A DNA stretch of 64,000 nucleotides. It comes from Utricularia gibba. Taxonomy: Eukaryota > Streptophyta > Magnoliopsida > Lamiales > Lentibulariaceae. Below the pieces are notes generated by a model. That model had not been told where the DNA came from and searched no databases. It saw nothing but the letters and a program-made list of their open reading frames with translations. The DNA lies in contig NEEC01000015.1 of NCBI GenBank assembly GCA_002189035.1, positions 1,736,001 through 1,800,000 on the forward strand. Reading direction: 5' to 3'. Positions 33,034-43,963 of the stretch are shown in pieces. The position numbers were made by a program, and so were the translations under genes. Numbering within the stretch: the first letter of the stretch is position 1; each line of letters starts with the position of its first letter.

Positions 33034-33811
33034 TGGCCCCGAGTCGGTGAACGCGGCTGCGTGTTAGAAAAGCAAGACACACATACAGGACGACAAGACC
33101 ATTCTTCTGTTGTGGTATTCAAATTGTCCATCATCTTCGGAATTTTGATTTTTTTTTCTTAAGAAATGTTGTACCAGTTCATGAAGGACAGGCCCTTCTA
33201 TTGTTTCAATTCATGTATAAGGAAGGATTTGTATTTAGATTTTGTGACGTGTGTGCAGTGAAGATGTGATTTTGAGTCCTCTGGTCTTTGCTGATTCAAT
33301 TGCATATGGAGATGACATGATTTCTGAATCGAATTCCATGTTTACATCATATCTTTTCTAGAACATTCCACTAATGATCATTTACACAACACACCCTGGA
33401 CTGGGTATCCATCCACCGGAAGTGAGTCGTTTCATCTTCAGGCCGAATGCCTTTCCTTTGCGGGCAAGATTCATTTTTTTCGGCGCCGGAGTTGTTTTCT
33501 CCGGCCAGGTCCGGCCTTTCCACAGCCCACAAGCCTTGTGATTTCTTTGAAGAAGGAATGCTTTCATTTTTATTGATACCTTTTTACAGAAACAAATTTT
33601 ACCCACGCTTTTTTACAAATAGATTATTTAAAATTTACCGACAGTAGTGCTCTCACGTTTCACCGGGCGTGTGTTAACAAGAATCTATTCGGTTACTTCT
33701 CTTGTTTGACTATTTGAAGATCACCCGTGAATTTCCTTGTGGAAGGGGGGCTGATTCCAGGCCTCCGTAGGTGATGTGTACTTCCCAAAGCGTTGTAAGA
33801 GGGTGAAGGAG
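33034..33811. other. Divergent intergenic region between LOR and MFS genes
   Basis: About 780 bases between two divergently transcribed genes, so both promoters probably lie here. A minus-strand frame of 74 codons at 33382-33606 ends in a Cys-containing tail but has no signal peptide and no known family. Confidence 0.4.
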
Positions 33812-35575
33812 ATGAAGTCGGAGACGCTGAATCTAGTTCTGGTGAATTTGGCCGGAATAATGGAACGCGCCGACGAATCTTTGCTTCCAGGAGTGTACAA
33901 GGAAGTCGGTGCGGCGCTCCATGCTGATCCCACTCTTCTCGGTTCTCTGACGCTCTTCAGATCCATTGTTCAGTCGTCTTGCTACCCAATCGCCGCCTAT
34001 CTTGCTATCCGCCATAATCGGACACATGTCATCGCCCTCGGCGCGTTTCTCTGGGCCGCGGCCACGTTCCTCGTCGCTATTTCCTCTACTTTTACTGAGG
34101 TGCTCCCATCACAACTCTCTATCCCTTTTACTGGGTTTTGCCGAATTGGGAATCATACAAAGTTGGACTCGAGTGATTGCCAAACTGGGTAGCCCTAATT
34201 TCATTGCCGGCATGTGTTTTGCTACGCACAATTTGGTTCTCTGTTTACTGGCAATATGTTGTTTTGAATGCAGGTAGCCATTTCAAGGGGTCTAAATGGG
34301 ATTGGGCTTGCGATTGTTACACCGGCGATTCAGTCCCTTGTTGCCGATTCAACCGATGATAGCAACCGTGGCACAGCTTTTGGGTGGCTGCAGTTAACAG
34401 GGAACTTGGGCTCCATCATCGGAGGACTGATCTCTGTGCTCATAGCTTCGACATCCTTTATGGGAATCCCCGGTTGGAGAGTTGCTTTTCATCTCGTTGC
34501 CCTCTTAAGCGTCCTTATTGGCATTTTGGTTCGTTTCTTTGCCAATGATCCTCATTTTGTGGATCAAAATGGGAAAGCGAAGGTTCAAGAGCCCCCTAAA
34601 CCACTACGGCAAGAAGTTAAGGACCTGATAAAAGAAGCGAAAGCGGTTATCAAAGTACCCTCTTTTCAAATACTAGTAGCTCAGGGTGTCTCCGGTTCAT
34701 TCCCTTGGTCATCTTTGTCATTTGCCCCTATGTGGTTGGAGCTTATGGGATTCTCCCATAAGACGACCGCCGTCATATGGACTATGTTCAACGTGGCTGG
34801 ATCATTAGGAGGCCTGTTTGGAGGGAAGATGGGAGATGTTCTTTCCAAACGTTTGCCTAATTCTGGAAGGATCATTCTTGCGCAGATAAGCTCTGGTTCT
34901 GCTATTCCATTGGCTGCGATTCTCATGCTGGTTTTGCCAGATGATCCCTCTTCTGCAGTAATGCATGGCCTAGTTTTCTTCATCATGGGACTCTTCATCT
35001 CTTGGAATGCTCCTGCTACCAACAAGTGAGTACACCTTTCCTTGTTACACTTACCAGATTGACTGGAACTCGAAATTTTGCAGTTTTTGTTGTACTGATA
35101 TTCGTACACTGGACTCAGTCCAATATTTGCAGAGATAGTTCCGGAGAGATCCCGGACGAGCATCTATGCACTGGACCGATCCTTCGAGTCCATTCTGGCT
35201 TCATTCGCTCCTCCGGTGGTGGGAATCCTAACTCAGCGTGTGTATGGATACAAACCCTCCACTGGCTCAGAAATGATCGAGACAGACAGAGCGAACGCGG
35301 CGTCGCTTGGCAAAGCACTTTACTCCGCGATCGGAGTGCCAATGGCGATTTGCTGTACTTTCTACTCATTCCTCTACTGCACATATCCAAGAGACAGAGA
35401 TCGGGCGAAAATGGAGGCGCTGGTTGAGTCGGAAATGCAGCATATAGAAGAGAAAGACAGAAACGTCGTTGAAATCGGTCAGGGGAACCACGACAGTTTG
35501 GATCTTGAAGAAGACGATGAACAGCGACTTCTGCCCCATGATGGGCTCCTCAGGTTTTCCGACAGCAGTAGATAG
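33812..35575 (+). CDS. Major facilitator superfamily transporter (plant spinster-like group)
   Basis: Polytopic membrane transporter of the MFS, in the plant group sometimes annotated as spinster homologs; the substrate is unknown. Three exons, 33812-34099, 34274-35025 and 35119-35575, join in frame to 498 residues. Group signatures are NLAGIMERADESLLPGVYKE at the N-terminus, GTAFGWLQLTGNLGSIIGG, GLFGGKMGD (the MFS loop motif) and NPIFAEIVPE with RTSIYALDRS, where the last splice (AA|T, phase 2) falls. About twelve hydrophobic helices can be drawn, with a charged cytoplasmic loop near residues 200-225. The C-terminus is hydrophilic and acidic (LDLEEDDEQRLL), with a dileucine-type motif that could direct endomembrane sorting (inference). 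The start at 33812 matches the group start (MKSETLNLVLV). Confidence 0.92.
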
Positions 35576-35753
35576 CAACTGTTTTTGTGGCTTTCCCTGT
35601 ATGACAGAATCCTTTACAAAAGAAAGGGATTAATTTTAATACCTGACAAAATCTTATCAACAGCCCAAGAGACAAAATGGACGACTCAGACTCATTGGGT
35701 TGGCCTCCTCCATTGGCTCCAGATTTGTAAAGTGACATTGAAAAACAAAGTTA

Positions 35754-35826
35754 CGACTCCGCTGGGGATCGAACCCAGAATCTCTGGTTCCGTAGACCAG
35801 CGCCTTATCCATTGGGCCACGGAGTC
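35754..35826 (-). tRNA. tRNA-Arg (anticodon ACG)
   Basis: A 73-base cloverleaf on the minus strand. The acceptor stem GACTCCG pairs with CGGAGTC plus discriminator G. The anticodon stem CTGGT/ACCAG encloses the loop CTACGGA, giving anticodon ACG (read as ICG, decoding CGU and relatives). The T arm CTGGG TTCGATC CCCAG holds the B box. No intron is present. A run of five T follows the gene on its own strand (AAAAA at about 35741-35745 on the plus strand), a Pol III terminator. It lies between the MFS gene and the MOCOS-like gene. Confidence 0.96.
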
Positions 35827-36071
35827 CTTCGTTGTATAAAATATTATATAACGTTTCTAGACGATTACTAGGCTTTCTGGCCCAACTTGTTGATGGACTC
35901 AATTCGCTTCGAAGCCCATTTTAAAAAGTTGAGTGCTCGAATGAGACAAGGTTTGCATTGTTATGTTCGTTTCATATTTGATTCATATGCATCTTTTGCA
36001 TGCAACAAGTTCATCTTAAGGCACTTGGAAATGCAGCAATGAGCAAAAGCCTTCAGTGGCCATTTGCATCA

Positions 36072-37757
36072 TTACTGGTTTCTTTGCTTCTTCACAAAGT
36101 CCTCATCAAGGAACTTGCCTACAAATGACCAGAGACTGTAAACATCTTCAAAGTTGGCTAAGAATGTAACTGCAATGGTTATGACTCTGATTCCAAGCTC
36201 ACATCCCCTGCTCTCTGACCCTGTTTTTTCATTGCCTATGCTGTATCTCTCCAAGCACTTCTCCTTGTCTTTCATTGGGAACCAAATATTTTTTAGAAAT
36301 CCATGCTCCAGGGAAATATTGGTCTCATCAGCTAGTTTCTGAACCAATGTAGGCTCTATCTTCTTCCCTTTCGAGTCAAATATGTTGAAGGCCATGGCTG
36401 GTCCACGGTCGAACTTCACCTTTGGTCCGTAGATTGTCACCAGAGGAACTTTTTCATTTCCATTGTGATGATGAAGCTTCATCAGTGCAGTAACCAACCA
36501 GTTTATCAAACACCTTTCTCTGCACTTCATGACTCTTAATCCTAATGAATCCATGTGATCCAAGTGTCTGCACTTTACTGTGTGCTTCTCTTGGTATTCT
36601 AAGTTTTTTAGTTGCTGATCCAAGTTGCTCATTGATGTGAGGTATACAACTCCTGACTCTGTTGAATCTCCAAGAGTTGCCAAAACCGTTTTCTTTGCAA
36701 GAAAACACCCGAAACCTGTCGGATTCTCTCCAAATATTCGGTAGAAGGTGCAGATGAGAAAATCTGGCTTGAAAAGGTTGAGGCCAACACTCTTGATCCC
36801 TTTTGGTCCTAATGCACAGGCGTCGAGCAGCACATGCCAACCATGCTGTTGAGCCATTGTCATCCATTGATATGAGTAGCTTGCACCTGTCACTTGTGAC
36901 TGAAGAGGAAAGACAAATAGTCCCTTGTGCTTCTTCGTCTTGCTCTTCTTCCCTACTATCATCTTACCAAGTTTCTTGGAGTTTACCCCGAATCTTGGCC
37001 ACTTGAACTCCGCCTCGACTAGACGTGCTCCTCGCTTCTGTGCCACATCGATCATCACATCCAATGCATCGCTCTTATGATCGTAAACAGTGAGTAACTT
37101 AGCTTTAGAATGGAAAGGGTAAGCTCCAGCAGCCAGCTCGAAAGCAGATGATCTATTGGCAGTGAATGCCAAGCAGTAGTCATTTGGAGAAAGGTTAAAG
37201 AAGTCCATGATCCTTGTCTTCAGTGCAGATTCTAGTTGAGTTATTCCCTTTTCACAGTGGAGCAGGTGAGACTTGAGACCTGATTTGTAACTTGAACAAA
37301 AGAAGCCTGATGCATCAGAAGCCTGTGATTGTGAGAACAGTCCAACCCCAATATAATCAAGGCATACATGATTTGAGAGCGAGAGATGAGAATAATCCAA
37401 TGCTCGAATCCTGTCAACCAGGGCGGTGTCAGAGTACTCCTGATAAACCTTGATGAAATGAAGAGAAGAGTCTTGTAGAGATGGCAAGGATTCATGATCT
37501 GTGATTTCATCAGAAGACGAGAAAAAGGAGGACTTCGTTTTGACAACAAAATCTTTTCTAGCAGCTGAACATGTGTTTCCTATCTTGTCAGCAGACTCCT
37601 CTGGCTCTCGAGCTCTGCCTATTGGGTCTGAAAAACAACACAAGGGACCTCCCTTCATGAACCCAGGTGGACTTATGACGGGAATCAATTGTTTATTTGG
37701 ATCATATATATATGTAATCCACTTAACACGCACATCATGATCACACAGACTCGTCAA
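36072..37757 (-). CDS. Molybdenum cofactor sulfurase-like protein (PLP-transferase fold)
   Basis: Single-exon 561-residue protein related to the N-terminal aminotransferase-V / NifS-like domain of Moco sulfurase (ABA3), in the plant group lacking the C-terminal MOSC domain. Fold segments are visible: HVCLDYIGVGLF, YCLAFTANRSSAFELAAGAY, LTVYDHKSDALDVM, FVFPLQSQVTGASYSYQWM and LLDACALGPKGIKSVGL. At the cofactor site the group reads FYxxFGENPxGFGC; here it is TFYRIFGENPTGFGCFL, with Arg (codon CGA) where ABA3 has the PLP-binding Lys. If that alignment holds, the protein cannot form the usual Schiff base and may be a non-catalytic homolog. The start at 37757 is the first ATG of the frame; an internal start at 37658 (MKGGPLCCF) is also possible. 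Moco sulfuration is not claimed as its function. Confidence 0.85.
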   Translation of the reverse strand: MTSLCDHDVRVKWITYIYDPNKQLIPVISPPGFMKGGPLCCFSDPIGRAREPEESADKIGNTCSAARKDFVVKTKSSFFSSSDEITDHESLPSLQDSSLHFIKVYQEYSDTALVDRIRALDYSHLSLSNHVCLDYIGVGLFSQSQASDASGFFCSSYKSGLKSHLLHCEKGITQLESALKTRIMDFFNLSPNDYCLAFTANRSSAFELAAGAYPFHSKAKLLTVYDHKSDALDVMIDVAQKRGARLVEAEFKWPRFGVNSKKLGKMIVGKKSKTKKHKGLFVFPLQSQVTGASYSYQWMTMAQQHGWHVLLDACALGPKGIKSVGLNLFKPDFLICTFYRIFGENPTGFGCFLAKKTVLATLGDSTESGVVYLTSMSNLDQQLKNLEYQEKHTVKCRHLDHMDSLGLRVMKCRERCLINWLVTALMKLHHHNGNEKVPLVTIYGPKVKFDRGPAMAFNIFDSKGKKIEPTLVQKLADETNISLEHGFLKNIWFPMKDKEKCLERYSIGNEKTGSESRGCELGIRVITIAVTFLANFEDVYSLWSFVGKFLDEDFVKKQRNQ

Positions 37758-38531
37758 AGTTCAATCATATCAATACTAGGTGCAGACGAGGGGGAGGGGG
37801 AGACTTCTTGACAAAGGAAGGTTGTAGTATTTCGAAAGTTTTTCTTTTTGTGTTTCCTGAAGTTAACTTTAAGCATCATCCTGAATTAATGAGTGAAAAG
37901 ATGATTACTTGGTGCTTCCTTTTTGGTGTAGAAGTTGAACTTTATGGCGTGCCCTTTTGTACACCAGTTAAGTAGTCTGTTCATGCTTGGTTCATATCCA
38001 AAATGATGTAGCAGTTGGTAAACAAATTGATTGTATGGGGTTCCTCACTGTTCACAAGTACCCAAACTAGCTCCTTCATCACGCCTATTCAAATCATAAA
38101 TAGAAGTATGTGGCTAGAGAAATTCATGCACAAAGTATAAAAAAAGTACCAGCACAAGCAGATCAGCTCATACACTTGTCCCCTCTCTCAGAATCATTAA
38201 ACTTGTCTTACCAGAGCTCCCAAAGCAAACTCCAATCACGGTACTGTGTTGAAAGCGATGACAATCTTTGGTCCAGTATGGGAGTCGGCAGCCCATTAAC
38301 ATGACGCAGGCCATCATGAAGCTGGGAACTTCAAACAAGCAAACGCCCACCATCCATCCAGTGTGGGAGAGGCCATAACTGCGTAAGTAAATATCAACTG
38401 CTGTTATTTCAAGTCACCGCCTACAGATATGACGATACATAAGCATATTCGTTTGAACGGGAGTGGCGAAAGACGATAAGTCTCATAATGGCCACATATC
38501 AGCAGTATCCCTTACTCTCCCGCAGTCAAGG
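37758..38531. other. Intergenic region between MOCOS-like and the disrupted unknown gene
   Basis: About 770 bases between two genes that diverge. No recognisable gene or repeat. The last 70 bases are open in two frames and may include the true N-terminus of the downstream gene. Confidence 0.35.
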
Positions 38532-39382
38532 ATGGGATTTTCTGATCCGCCGGAGAACGTTGTGCTCTGGCCTCAACGACAGGCAACCCAGGTCAAGTTC
38601 CACGGGATCGAAGGTAACTACATCCCAGGTCAATTTCAAGACATTTGGGCGTTGTAAGCTGGGGATATCGAGGTACCCTGATTTCGATTACTATGCGGAC
38701 GGCGGGTCAGGTTTCGGATCAGTCGAAATGGGACCAGAAGAGGGTGAAGTTTTGGTCCAATTCCCGGCGGAAGGCCTCTTTATTCCCCCGCTTTCGTCTG
38801 CTTCCACCAAGTTGTTGGGGCTGCCCTTGCCCCCTTTCTCAAGATCGATATTCTTCCCGAGGAACTTTGCGGTTCGATCCATCGGAAAACAGGAAAGGTT
38901 TGTGCCGGTCTTTTAAACATACACAAACAGAAAAGCAATTCCTTTTACAATTCAGGCTTACCATTCGCCTTTTCTCCAGAACCAATCGTGTCAATCACGA
39001 CCATTCATGCCAAATGCTTGATGAATAATACTAGAGTCATGTTTTGACCTAAATCGCTTATCCCATTGCCGATGATGCTGTTTTAGGTTGATTTGAAATT
39101 TCGAGCAAGGTTCTCCTTCTCGGCGGGACCGTCTACAAGCCACCGCCGTTGCTTGTGGAAACGATATTAACCTCAGAAAAATCCATGGGAGAAATCAGGG
39201 AAGGTCAGGGGAATAGACTGGATGATGAGGGCAATTGCAAGCTCGTTGGTGTTGCCAGAGTGGAAGCGATCGACGATGCCTTCTTGAACGCATTTCTAAG
39301 CCTTCCAACGGAATGCATTGCGGTTCTGAACGCCGGAATAACCTTTTCTGCCGCAGAAGGGATCGAGGGACGACGACGGTAG
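38532..39382 (+). pseudogene. Conserved plant protein of unknown function, disrupted by three indels
   Basis: A protein I cannot name, but whose segments look well conserved when frames are combined. The first part (WPQRQATQVKFHG, NYIPGQFQDIW) is open from about 38532 to 38655. It continues as ISRYPDFDYYADGGSGFGS, MGPEEGEVLVQFPAEGLF and PPL in the next frame, up to about 38835. Then the frame shifts again to KIDILPEELCGSIHR and a donor at 38898. A second exon starts at 39087 (VDLKFRARFSFSAG) and shifts near 39126-39130 into PPPLLVETILTSEKS, ending at 39382 after CIAVLNAGITFSAAEG. Each change is explained by one base: an extra T near 38654, a missing T at 38835-38837 and a missing base at 39125-39130. 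Three indels in 850 bases could mean decay, but the coding pattern between them is clean. Cellular role unknown; a plastid location is possible but unproven. Confidence 0.65.
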
Positions 39383-40545
39383 GAGGAAGAGGAGCTATTA
39401 AGAATTTGAAAATAATTCAGCCCATGCTAACAGGTGAGGTCACTGGGCCCGACCTTATAGGCCTATTGGTTCAGTATTATGGCCCAATAAATTTGGGCTG
39501 TTGACCCGTTACGAATGGCCCGATCTTATAGTCGATACAGTTGTCGCCTGTTGGGTTTGAATATATATATTTTTTATTTTAAAAGGAGAAAAAAGTTGAA
39601 ATCAAAACCCCCGTCCCCTTTTTCTCGCAAACAGAATAAACAGAAAAGGATGAGATCACAAGAACTCACGGTAAGAAAGGTGCAGCCGAGCGTAGGAGAT
39701 GGCAGCGCCTGCGTAAGTCGATTTGCAGATCAGCGCATCGGCTAATAACAAATCGCCACGTTTTGGAGAGTCAACCTTGCGGACTTGGCGTCGTCACCGT
39801 TGGATCTCCCGTCGACTAGTCGCGCCGGTTGTTCGGACGACACGTGTTCGCGGTCAACCGCCTGTAGTTGGTCATCGACAATCCTTCACCGGTACAGCTC
39901 ATCGTTCCTCCGCCTTTCAACTCCGCACTCCCCGATGTACATTTTCACCGATTGTTTTCACCTCTAGTTGTTGCTTTCATGTTTAATTTTTTTTAATTTT
40001 CTGGTCAAGTTTTTGTTTCTGCGGAAACTGTAGGTTCTGCACCGTATTGCGATTTCTTTGGGAATTTAGTTGGGTTTGACGAGGGTATTTGCGTAATTGA
40101 CGTTGGTTGAGTTTGATCGGGAAGACTGAACTGGATTTCATTTGCTTTGTGCATTTTGTAGCTGATCGACCAGTCGAGGTTCCGATCCGTACTGTTTTTG
40201 TGTGCGTTTCGTAGTTGGTTGTCACCTTGATCTGCAAGGTTCTGAATTCCCACTAGGGCAGTGTTTTCGGACGATCTGGATTATTGTACGTCCAGAAATC
40301 TTTCTGACGAGGTGAATAGTCGAATTTCGTGTGCTCTGTGGTTCATCAGGAGAAGGATGTGCTGATTTATGCTACCGATTTGATATGTAGGCAATGGGAT
40401 GTGAATGAATCAAGGATTTGGCTCATTTTTTTGGAGGCAAAAAGCTTGTCTTGGGTGCATTGTGTAGAGATGGTATGTTACTGCTGGTTGGACATTTGGA
40501 TATCACAGACTGAGAACTGGGTTTCTATGCAAGTCTTCTAGAGAA
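39383..40545 (+). other. Promoter and leader of the SEUSS-like gene
   Basis: GC-balanced DNA with CT-rich tracts from about 39890, resembling a plant 5' leader that may contain an intron (possible acceptor ending TGTAG near 40390). A 23-codon upstream frame starts at 40470 and ends with TAG at 40539-40541, only four bases before the main ATG at 40546. Bases 39640-39750 are open but match nothing recognised. Confidence 0.4.
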
Positions 40546-43500
40546 ATGACACACCCATCTTCTAGTTCAGGAGTATTTTTTCAAGGAGTAGGCGAATCGC
40601 AGATTGCTGGAAATTCTCAGCTACTTTCAGTGACTGGGCACCATGGTCGTGCAAATTTCATTCCATTTTCTGGAGACGCTGATAACACGATGTTGAATAG
40701 TGTTGCAAGCTCTGGGCCTAGCATTGAAGCGAGTTCTTTGTTGACTGATGCAAACTCTGGGATTCCCCACCCACGGAGAAATGGTAGTTTTAATTCAGAT
40801 GCCTATATGAGGCTGTCTGCATCTCCTCTATCGTTTACATCGAATAATGTTAGCCTCTCTGGGTCTACGTTTATGGATGGTTCCTCAGTGCTGCAGCAAG
40901 GCTCTAATCCTGAAACTAGCATACAAGCTCTGATGCATCAGGTGGGCTCAAGTACAGCATCCATGTCTACATCACGTATGGGTCAAGATCAACATCCAGG
41001 TGGTCCTAGGGGGTCCGGTTCTTTTAGTCAGGAAACAAATGTCATGTCACAGACTCAGCTACCGAAAAAATCTCACTTGGACATTAAACAGGAAGAAGCG
41101 TTGCAGCAGCAGGTTTTGCAACAGCAAATGCAGAGGCATGATCAACTGCATTTGCAAAACTCCAATACTCAGTTGCAAGCTCTTATCCAGCAACAGAGAC
41201 TGAGGCAACAATTAGAACAGCAACAACTTCTTCAGCGAGTTCAGTTATTGCGGCAGCAGCAGTTAAGACAACAGCTCATTCAGCAGGGAATGCAACCTGC
41301 ATCGGGAGTGAAGCCTCCCTATGAGAATGGTGTGTGCTCACGCCGACTAATGCAATACCTATACCACCAGAGACAGCGGCCTGCCGTGAGTATCATATGC
41401 TTAGTTAACACCGTTATGTCATTAATTGGTCATTCTCGGTCGTAGCTCTGGTTATACCCCACGTTTTTGCTAGTTAAATTCTGTTTTTAACCCTTCAGTG
41501 GTTTTTTTTTTTCAAGGATCTGAAATTGTATTAAGTAACTCTGCTTTATGTCCATTTGCTGCATGCTGTAGGAGAACACTATTGCCTATTGGAGAAAGTT
41601 TGTGGCTGAGTACCATTCTCCCCGTGCTAAGAAAAGGTGGTGCCTCGCTTTATATGACAACGTTGGAAACCATTCACTTGGCGTTTTTCCTCAAGCAGCA
41701 ATGGTAACTGTTAAAGAGTTATATTCCACTTATGCTGCATATTTTGAAAGCAATAGAAATTTTGATCACGAGGATTGATCTTTCCCTAAATCAAATTTAG
41801 TTTTCCATCATTTAGTCATGTGGTGTTTTTTATACTAATTCCTTTATTAGCAGAAAACTTGATTCCTGAATTTCTTCTTTTGTGCAGGATGCCTGGCAGT
41901 GTGACATTTGTGGTTCAAAATCTGGGAAGGGATTTGGTAATCTTGTTTTCATTGTGCTATGATATTCGTTTCACTTTCTTGAACAAGCTAGGCGATTCTT
42001 CTACTTCCAGCAGCATATGCGTGATTCTTTATTTTGATATTTCCTTTATTATCTCCTAATTTTTTTGGCATAGAATCTAAGTCAATCTACTGTTTCTCGT
42101 GTTTTTACAGAGGCTAGCTTTGAAGTGCTCCCTCGGCTTGAAGAAATCAAGTTTGCTAGTGGTGTACTTGATGAGCTCCTATATCTGGATTTACCGCGGG
42201 AGCATCGATTCCCTTCTGGAATGATGATGCTGGAGTATGCCAAGGCAGTTCAAGAAAGTGTGTTTGAACAAATACGTGTGGTCCGTGAAGGCCAGCTTCG
42301 CATCATATTTACCCCAGATTTGAAGGTAAACGAAATGCTAAATCAAAAACCCACCATGGAGTAGTTTCTACACTCCATTTATGTAATAGTGAGATGCCAT
42401 TTTCTTAGATATTATCATGGGAATTTTGTGCTCGATGTCATGAAGAACTCCTCCCTCGTCGATTGGTTTTACCCCAGGTGACATTCAAAATATTTCTCTG
42501 GCTCATCATACCATGTAGTTTGGTCGTAATGTTTTCTGAAAGCTTATTTGCTTACATGATCTGGTTGCAGGCAAAGCAGTTACTGCAAGTTGCGCAAAAA
42601 TGCCAGAGCACAGTAACTGACGGTGGTTCTGAGGGAGTGTCTCAAGCAGATTTGCAGGCCAACAGTGTGATGTGTGTTGATTTAGCATTTATATTCAGGC
42701 TTTCCATTTTTGATCCTTTTGCATGTATTTCGACTTGCCTTCACTGGTTCACTCTTCCCATAACCATATTTCTTGAATTCGAATGACAAAAGGAGGAGAT
42801 GCAGTGCCATTGTATACTCTTGATTTCATAACCTATCCTCTCCCTATTTCAGGGTTGCAACAGCCAGCCGTCAGCTGGCTAGGAGTCTGGGACTGCAGTC
42901 GCTGAATGATCTCGGCTTCTCAAAACGATATGTCCGGTGCCTGCAGGCATGTCTCATTAAGCTACAAGCTTTGATCTTTGCAGTTTCCTTATCTTGATGC
43001 CTGAAATACCTCAATCTCCATTGTCAGATAGCCGAGGTGGTGAATAGCATGAAAGACCTCATGGATTTCTGCACGGAAGTGAAAGTTGGCCCTGTTGGTA
43101 AGAACCACGTATATGATGATGAAAGGAGAAAGTATATCAAGAACACAAACATAGAGGACTTGAACAAACTGATGTTCTTTTTCTTGTCTGCAGAGGGCTT
43201 GAAGAACTTCTCCAGAAATGCATCTAATTCCAAGCTACAACTGCGGAAGAATCAGGAACTTGAGCAGGGAGAAGGTCTTGGATTGCCAGCCGATCATGAC
43301 ACGTCCAACAAGCTGGTGGCACTGCAGAACAGCCATCATCACCTGGCTGGTCATGGAGGTGGGGCTTTGGCCGGCTCCGCGCAGGCGGCTCTCGCTCTGA
43401 GCGATTACCAGAATTTGATGATGAGACAAAGCGCGAGTCAGAATTCGCTTCAAGAGTCCTCAAATGCTTTCACTAGACCCAGCCAAATTCCAACACAGCC

Positions 43501-43963
43501 CGGAGTTTCAACTGGAACTGCCAATGTATTGTCTAGCAGCCGAGCGTCATCACAACAGCAGCAAACTCCTCAGCCCTCTCAAGAGCTCCAACAGCAAATG
43601 CTTCAGCAAATGCTGCTGCAGGATGTAAACAAGAACGAGCAGCAACCCATCCCTGGACAAAAACAGTGCATAAAGGATGAGCCAAGCTATGGCAACATTC
43701 CGAGCACTAGCTCGGCCAGTAACGGACCAGGAAGTACCTCAACATTTCCTCCAAGCCAAAGCCATAATAACAGTCTCAATCCCATTTCGAGTGATGCATT
43801 CCCAGCTCCTGGCAACATTGGGTTCGGCATGAAAGCATCCGACTTCACTCAGAACCTTCATCTACCTGATGATTTTGTTGCAGATATTGCGCGCGAGTTT
43901 ACGGATAATGGCTTTTTTGACACCGATCTTGACGACAACATGAACTTCAGCTGGAAGGTTTGA
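40546..43963 (+). CDS. SLK: SEUSS-like transcriptional co-regulator (LDB1-like)
   Basis: Adaptor protein of the SEUSS/SEUSS-LIKE family, which pairs with LEUNIG-type co-repressors and acts in embryo and floral organ development (family knowledge). Nine exons: 40546-41385, 41572-41703, 41888-41936, 42111-42325, 42409-42477, 42571-42671, 42853-42946, 43028-43097 and 43194-43963. They join in frame to 779 residues. The N-terminus carries YMRLSASPLSFTSNNVS and a Gln-rich stretch (about residues 185-255). The LIM-binding-type core follows: NGVCSRRLMQYLYHQRQRP, WRKFVAEYHSPRAKKRWC, FASGVLDELLYLDLP, RIIFTPDLKILSWEFC and LNDLGFSKRYVRCLQ. A second Gln-rich region precedes the end motif MNFSWKV. Intron 7 (42947-43027) starts with GC, not GT, and is the only in-frame solution there. 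Closest by memory to the SLK branch, not SEUSS itself; SLK1, 2 or 3 not resolved. Confidence 0.92.

Noticed and set aside
33382-33606. Minus-strand 74-codon frame as a small secreted peptide
   Set aside because: No signal peptide, only two or three Cys, and no known peptide family motif; it lies in a divergent promoter.
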